Position numbers and translations under genes: made by a program. From JAHEEL01 sp963700375 (GTDB lineage: Bacteria > Actinomycetota > Acidimicrobiia > Spongiisociales > UBA5794), in NCBI GenBank assembly GCA_963700375.1, contig CAVOXF010000005.1:124001-188000 (forward strand): a stretch of 64,000 bases of DNA. The letters run 5' to 3'. This document shows positions 59,752-64,000 of the stretch, piece after piece. Under the pieces are notes generated by a model. It did not search any database. It had not been told where the DNA came from and was given only the letters and a program-made list of their open reading frames with translations. The first letter of the stretch is position 1. Every line of letters begins with the position of its first letter.

Positions 59752-60815
59752 GGCCGGAACACGCCCTGGATGATCCCACCGCCGAGGACCCGATCGCCGT
59801 CGTAGAACACGGCGGATTGGCCGGGAGCGGGTGCCGGATGACGTTCCACGAACGAGACCTCCCATTGGCTTCCTGAAGGCCGAAGCATCGCCGCCACCGG
59901 TTGTGCGCGGTACCCGACCTTGACCGTCACGTCCGCGGTCGACGGTGGCACGTCGGCCGTGAAGGACACGTCATCCACCGTGCATCCATCGACAAGAAGG
60001 TCCTCGTAGGTGCCAACGACGACGGTGCGTTCGAGCGGTTCGATATCGACCACGTAGCGGGCTTCGCCGACCGCGATGCCGAGCCCCCGCCGCTGTCCGA
60101 TGGTGAAGCCGCTGACGCCTGCGTGCTCGCCGAGGATCGTTCCCGACGTATCGACAACGGGTCCGGGGAGCGCCGTCTCGGGGAAGTTGTCATTGAGGAA
60201 GTCGCGGTAGTCGCCGGAGCCGACGAAGCAGATGTCCTGGCTGTCGGGCTTGGAAGCGGTCCGCAGGCCCATATCCGCCGCCCGCTGCCGGACCTCGACC
60301 TTGGTCATCTCTCCGATCGGCAGTCGGATTCTCGACAGCTCCGACTGTCCCAGCATGTGGAGGACATACGACTGGTCCTTGGTGTCGTCGACGGCGCGCC
60401 GCAGTTGCCAGCCGTCGCGGTCGTGCTCAACTCGAGCGTGGTGACCCGTCACGAGGACATCGGCGTCGAGTTCGGCAGTCCGCTCGAGCAGCGCGGAGAA
60501 GCGAACCCTCCGATTGCACTCGATACACGGGTTCGGGGTGAATCCGGCGAGGTAGGAGGCACCGAAGGGCTCGACCACGGCCTCGGTGAACTGCTCGACG
60601 TAGTCGAGGACGTAATACGGCACGCCGAGTTGCGCGGCGACGCGCCGCGCGTCCTCGGCGTCCGACACGGTGCAGCATCCTGCGGTCGGCATGGCGCCCC
60701 CGGCTCCGACCCATTGTTTCAGGGTGACACCCACGACGTCGTAGCCGGCCTCGATCATGAGGGCCGCGGCAACGGACGAGTCGACACCGCCGGACATCGC
60801 CACGAGAGCCCTCAT
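59748..60815 (-). CDS. mnmA: tRNA-specific 2-thiouridylase
   Basis: A 355-residue enzyme making 2-thiouridine at position 34 of tRNA-Glu, -Gln and -Lys. The PP-loop SGGVDSS lies at residues 8-14. The catalytic Cys pair is C97 in NPCIECN and C196 in SQDICFVG, and GQRRGLGI is characteristic. Sulfur comes from the cysteine desulfurase encoded just upstream (4-nt overlap). Confidence 0.97.
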   Translation of the reverse strand: MRALVAMSGGVDSSVAAALMIEAGYDVVGVTLKQWVGAGGAMPTAGCCTVSDAEDARRVAAQLGVPYYVLDYVEQFTEAVVEPFGASYLAGFTPNPCIECNRRVRFSALLERTAELDADVLVTGHHARVEHDRDGWQLRRAVDDTKDQSYVLHMLGQSELSRIRLPIGEMTKVEVRQRAADMGLRTASKPDSQDICFVGSGDYRDFLNDNFPETALPGPVVDTSGTILGEHAGVSGFTIGQRRGLGIAVGEARYVVDIEPLERTVVVGTYEDLLVDGCTVDDVSFTADVPPSTADVTVKVGYRAQPVAAMLRPSGSQWEVSFVERHPAPAPGQSAVFYDGDRVLGGGIIQGVFRP

Positions 60816-61939
60816 GCGATGGCCTCGACCACATCGGCCACGATCCGGGCAGCCGCGGCCCCGGTCGATGCATCGTCATCACGCCCGAAGCTGAAACGAA
60901 CGGACTCCGAGGCCGCCACGGGGCCGATTCCCATGGCGCTCAGCACATGGCTGGTCTCGATCGCGCCGCTGTGGCACGCAGCGCCTGCCGCAGCAGCCAC
61001 GCCGGCCATATCGAGGCGGACGAGGAGTGTTTCCGCCCCAATTCCCGGAAAGCGCAGATGCGAGTGGGAGACCAACCGATCGGCCTGACCCGCCGTCTGT
61101 TCGATGCTGATCCGGTCGCTCAAGTCGCGCTCAAAGCGGTCGCGTGCGGCTGCGACACGCGCCCGGTAGGCGTCACGATCGGCGACGGTCGCCTCGACCG
61201 CGGTGCCGAGGCCGACGATCGCAGCAACGTTGTGTGTGCCCGAGCGGCGGCCGAGTTCCTGGCCACCGCCGTGGATGACTGGTTCGAGGTCGATGCCGTC
61301 GCGAACGAAGAGGAATCCGACGCCCTGCGGTCCGCCGATCTTGTGGGCGGACACCGAGATGAGGTCCGGACCGCCGTCGTAGACGTCAGCGGGGAGCGAA
61401 GCGAACGCTTGGACCGCGTCGGTGTGCACAAGGACCCGATCGCTGACCGCACGCACCCGACGGGTGATGGCGGCGACCGGGAGGATCACGCCCGTCTCGT
61501 TGTTCGCCATCATCACCGACACGACGGCGGTTCCCTCATCGACGTGGGACGCGACATCGTCGGGAGAGACTCGGCCGAAGCAGTCCACCGGCACGATCGA
61601 GACGGCGATACCCGCGCGTTCCGAGAATCGGGCAGACTCGAGCACCGCGGCGTGTTCGACCGCGGTGGTGACGATCCCGCCGCGGGTCGGCCACGCACCG
61701 CCGAACACGGCGAGATTGTCCGCTTCGGTCCCCCCGCCGGTGAACACGATCTCGAGGGGACTCGCCGCGCCGATGGCGGATGCGATCTGCTCCCTGGCTG
61801 CCTCGATGGCGTTCTTCGCCTGCTGCGCCATCGCATGGATGCCGGAGGGATTCCCGAAGCGTTCGCCGACGAACGGAGTCATCGCCTCTCGCACTTCCGG
61901 GCGCAGCGGGGTCGAGGCGGCGTGATCGAGATACGGCAT
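60812..61939 (-). CDS. Cysteine desulfurase (IscS/NifS family)
   Basis: A 375-residue PLP enzyme removing sulfur from cysteine as a persulfide. The PLP lysine is K200 in SVSAHKIGGPQG, the His stacking on PLP is in VEHAAVLES, and the persulfide Cys is C322 in GAACHSGAIE. The loop around C322 is short, which suits NifS-like enzymes. It probably feeds MnmA, encoded in overlap downstream. Confidence 0.95.
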   Translation of the reverse strand: MPYLDHAASTPLRPEVREAMTPFVGERFGNPSGIHAMAQQAKNAIEAAREQIASAIGAASPLEIVFTGGGTEADNLAVFGGAWPTRGGIVTTAVEHAAVLESARFSERAGIAVSIVPVDCFGRVSPDDVASHVDEGTAVVSVMMANNETGVILPVAAITRRVRAVSDRVLVHTDAVQAFASLPADVYDGGPDLISVSAHKIGGPQGVGFLFVRDGIDLEPVIHGGGQELGRRSGTHNVAAIVGLGTAVEATVADRDAYRARVAAARDRFERDLSDRISIEQTAGQADRLVSHSHLRFPGIGAETLLVRLDMAGVAAAAGAACHSGAIETSHVLSAMGIGPVAASESVRFSFGRDDDASTGAAAARIVADVVEAIA

Positions 61940-61982
61940 GGACCGTAAGTCTGCCCCAATCCGCGTCGTTTCGGCGCGGTTC

Positions 61983-63122
61983 TCAGCTCACGTCTTCCAC
62001 AAGGCCTTCGAGGAACGAAAGGATTTCGGTCTCATACCTGGATCGGTCGACATTCCACAGATCTCCGTGGGCGCCCTGTTCGAATCGGATCAGCCGGGCG
62101 AGATCCGGTCGTGCGGCGACGAACGCTTCGGTGATCGCTATGGGCGCGACCTCGTCGTGCGCGCCGTGCAGAGCGAGGATGGGCACGTCGAACTGGTCCG
62201 CTCGGGCGACCTGGTCCAGTTCGTCCCATTCCATCCCGAACCGAAGCCTCGCCATCTGCTGCCCGAGTTCCCCCACCATCGTCGCAACCGGGCCCGAGTT
62301 GTAGTTGAGGCTCCCGGCAAGGTCGAGCACCGGCGAATCGAAGACGACACCGCGCACCCTGCTGACCTGGTCCGACTCGTGCAGGAATGTGGACACCACC
62401 TCGGCGCCGAGGTCGTGGCCAACCAGGATGTAGTCCTGGGCACCTTCGCGCTCTGCCAGGCGGATCGCGGCTTCCAGATCACGCCACTCCGTCAGTCCCC
62501 AGGATCGAAGCCCCGACGGATCCTCCGGAGCACCGTCGTCGTTGCGATAGCTCACCACGAGTACCGGATACCCGGACTCAACGAGGCTCGGGATCATGCG
62601 CAGCGCCTGTGTTCGGCTGTCCGTGCCCTTGCCGTGGGCGATGATGACCCAGGTCGAGCGCCGCCCGTCGATCAGCCAGGCGGGGAGGGGTCCAAGGTCG
62701 CCCGGTGCCCGAACGTCGTCGAAGCCAAGTCCGAATGCCTCGGTCGGGTCCACCGGGAAGGCGTCCACATCGACTCGGCCGGTTGCACCGACCATGGTCT
62801 CCTCGCCGTACGACGTTGCCGCCCATTCGGTCTCGGTCTCCGTTCGGCTGATCAGCGATGTCAGCTGGGTGTACGTCCCCTCGGTCTCGAATCCCCAGGT
62901 ACCGCCCCGCGGCGGATCCTCGGAGCCGGCGATCACCATGCGCGCCGGTGGCGTGCGCAGCACCTCGATGTCGTATGGGCGATCGTCCGCCACGGGCAAC
63001 AGTACGTCGGAGCGGATCTGGTTGGCAGAGAGCCACGCCACCCCGAACAGGACGAGTGCCATCATCCCAATGCCGATGAGCACCGCGGTACCGGTCCAAC
63101 GAGGGAGCTTTCGAGTGACCAT
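61983..63122 (-). CDS. Membrane-anchored alpha/beta hydrolase
   Basis: A 379-residue protein: one N-terminal membrane helix (VLIGIGMMALVLFGVAWL), a beta-rich segment, then an alpha/beta-hydrolase domain from about residue 155. The nucleophile elbow reads VGHDLGAEV with Asp at 237 where most members carry Ser, as in epoxide hydrolases and haloalkane dehalogenases. HGAHDEVAP and QGAHGDLW supply the Asp and His. Closest in layout to secreted 'BAAT/esterase-like' actinobacterial hydrolases; substrate unknown. It is transcribed leftward toward the cysteine desulfurase. Confidence 0.85.
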   Translation of the reverse strand: MVTRKLPRWTGTAVLIGIGMMALVLFGVAWLSANQIRSDVLLPVADDRPYDIEVLRTPPARMVIAGSEDPPRGGTWGFETEGTYTQLTSLISRTETETEWAATSYGEETMVGATGRVDVDAFPVDPTEAFGLGFDDVRAPGDLGPLPAWLIDGRRSTWVIIAHGKGTDSRTQALRMIPSLVESGYPVLVVSYRNDDGAPEDPSGLRSWGLTEWRDLEAAIRLAEREGAQDYILVGHDLGAEVVSTFLHESDQVSRVRGVVFDSPVLDLAGSLNYNSGPVATMVGELGQQMARLRFGMEWDELDQVARADQFDVPILALHGAHDEVAPIAITEAFVAARPDLARLIRFEQGAHGDLWNVDRSRYETEILSFLEGLVEDVS

Positions 63123-63189
63123 GTCGCTCCGAGGCTATCCCCTCTCCCGGTATTGAGCCTGCGGGGCAGGCGGAAGCAGACGATCCACG

Positions 63190-63957
63190 CTACCGGCCCT
63201 CGAACAGAGGCTTCTCCTTGGAGAGGAAGGCGGCTACACCGACCCGTGCGTCGTTCGTCGCGAAGGACCTTTCGAACTCTGTTGCTTCGATCTCGAGGCC
63301 GTGGTCGAGCGGGGACCCGTACCCGCCTGCGATGGCACGCTTTGCCGCCGAGTACGCAACCGTCGGCCCCGATGCGAACTGGACGGCGTCCATCATCGCT
63401 GCCTCGAGGAGGGTGTCCCCCGTGACGACCTTGTCGGCGAGTCCGATCCGCTGCGCCTCCTCGGCGACGACTTGTCGGCCGCTCATGCACAGCTCGAGCG
63501 CACGCTGATACCCGACCAGCCGGGGAAGCCGCTGCGTTCCCCCGGCACCGGGGATGATCCCGAGCAGGATCTCGGGCTGTCCAACGCGTGCATCGTCCGC
63601 CAGGTATCGAAAGTCGGCGCCCATGGCCAGTTCGAGACCGCCCCCGAGGGCGAATCCCCGGACCGCCGCGATCGTCGGCTTGTCGAGTCGCTCGAGTCGT
63701 GTCACGACGGCTGACAACGCGGCGGCGAGATCGGGTTCGGCATTGCCGTCGAACGCCGCCTGAAACCCGGAAATGTCGGCCCCGGCGGCGAAATGCGGGC
63801 TCCCGGTGATGATGACCGCCCGGACGTCCGGATCTGCTGCGGCGTCGAGCGCGTCGCCAATGGCGGCCACAAGGACGGCATTGAGCGCATTCACCGGGGG
63901 TCGGCAAAGCGTGATGGTGGCCACAGCGCCCGAGATGGTGTACTCGACGAGACTCAC
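63190..63957 (-). CDS. Enoyl-CoA hydratase/isomerase family protein
   Basis: A 255-residue crotonase-fold protein. The oxyanion-hole segments are FAAGADISGF and GFALGGGLELAMGADF. The two hydratase-type Glu positions are in GGGLEL and VGQPEILLGIIPGAGGTQRL, so water addition to enoyl-CoA in beta-oxidation is likely. ATG start. No partner gene is visible before the window end. Confidence 0.93.
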   Translation of the reverse strand: MSLVEYTISGAVATITLCRPPVNALNAVLVAAIGDALDAAADPDVRAVIITGSPHFAAGADISGFQAAFDGNAEPDLAAALSAVVTRLERLDKPTIAAVRGFALGGGLELAMGADFRYLADDARVGQPEILLGIIPGAGGTQRLPRLVGYQRALELCMSGRQVVAEEAQRIGLADKVVTGDTLLEAAMMDAVQFASGPTVAYSAAKRAIAGGYGSPLDHGLEIEATEFERSFATNDARVGVAAFLSKEKPLFEGR

Positions 63958-64000
63958 GGCATTCCCTCCAACACTCGCGTGGGTGTGAGGCTACAGCGCG

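Overview
The window is high-GC DNA from an actinobacterium, most likely a member of class Acidimicrobiia. Supporting signs are a DUF222 (HNH-endonuclease family) fragment, a truncated surface protein with the cysteine-containing SLH-like repeat frequent in that class, GatCAB beside gltX, an acyl-DAP dapC-dapD-dapE group, and frequent GTG starts with GGAGG-type ribosome binding sites. No rRNA gene or CRISPR array is visible. Layout: 1-16.8 kb is a patchwork of single genes (sugar-ABC ATPase cut by the window edge, SDR, GMC oxidoreductase, YeiH-family exporter copy A, OsmC, MBL hydrolase, SnoaL, SRPBCC, methyltransferase, CPBP protease, two lipoproteins). It is interspersed with an intact IS110 element, broken IS30, DUF222 and SLH genes, and a dispersed palindromic intergenic repeat. 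From 16.8 to 37.7 kb the sequence looks like an accessory island. It starts with a decayed tyrosine integrase and a 24-bp piece of tRNA-Glu, then 'mobile mystery' A/B (XRE + Fic) with operator palindromes, a CBS-BON protein and two TraR/DksA-type zinc fingers, and an alanine dehydrogenase pseudogene. The main catabolic cluster follows, then IS110 and IS3 fragments enclosing YeiH-family copy B. The island ends at the intact tRNA-Glu gene, which carries the same 24 bp in direct orientation. From 37.7 to 64 kb is ordinary core genome: tRNA-Glu, tRNA-Gln, gltX, FAH, ilvE, MTA/SAH nucleosidase, pgpA, gatCAB, an ABC-2 exporter, dapCDE, ligA, a MetE-like protein, mnmA with a cysteine desulfurase, and an enoyl-CoA hydratase. 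The most interesting part is 21.5-34.0 kb. A tight leftward operon encodes a D-2-hydroxyacid dehydrogenase (SlcC-like), an FSA-type transaldolase, an L-fucose-isomerase-fold protein, an archaeal-type (type II) GAPDH homologue, a Gfo/Idh/MocA protein, SuyA, SuyB and an Ldh2-family (ComC-like) dehydrogenase. Divergently, a sugar-binding lipoprotein and two permeases are encoded, and a LacI-type operator palindrome sits between the two arms. SuyA/SuyB ((R)-sulfolactate sulfo-lyase) plus the SlcC/ComC pair that can invert (S)- to (R)-sulfolactate, together with a transaldolase and a sugar ABC importer, fit a complete sulfosugar pathway. In that pathway sulfoquinovose (or its glycoside) would give 6-deoxy-6-sulfofructose, then sulfolactaldehyde, (S)-sulfolactate, sulfopyruvate, (R)-sulfolactate, and finally pyruvate plus sulfite. 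The two almost identical YeiH/PSE-family exporters, in inverted orientation on either side of this region, are candidates for sulfite or sulfate export. The assignments of the isomerase, GAPDH-like and Gfo/Idh/MocA genes to specific steps are inference.
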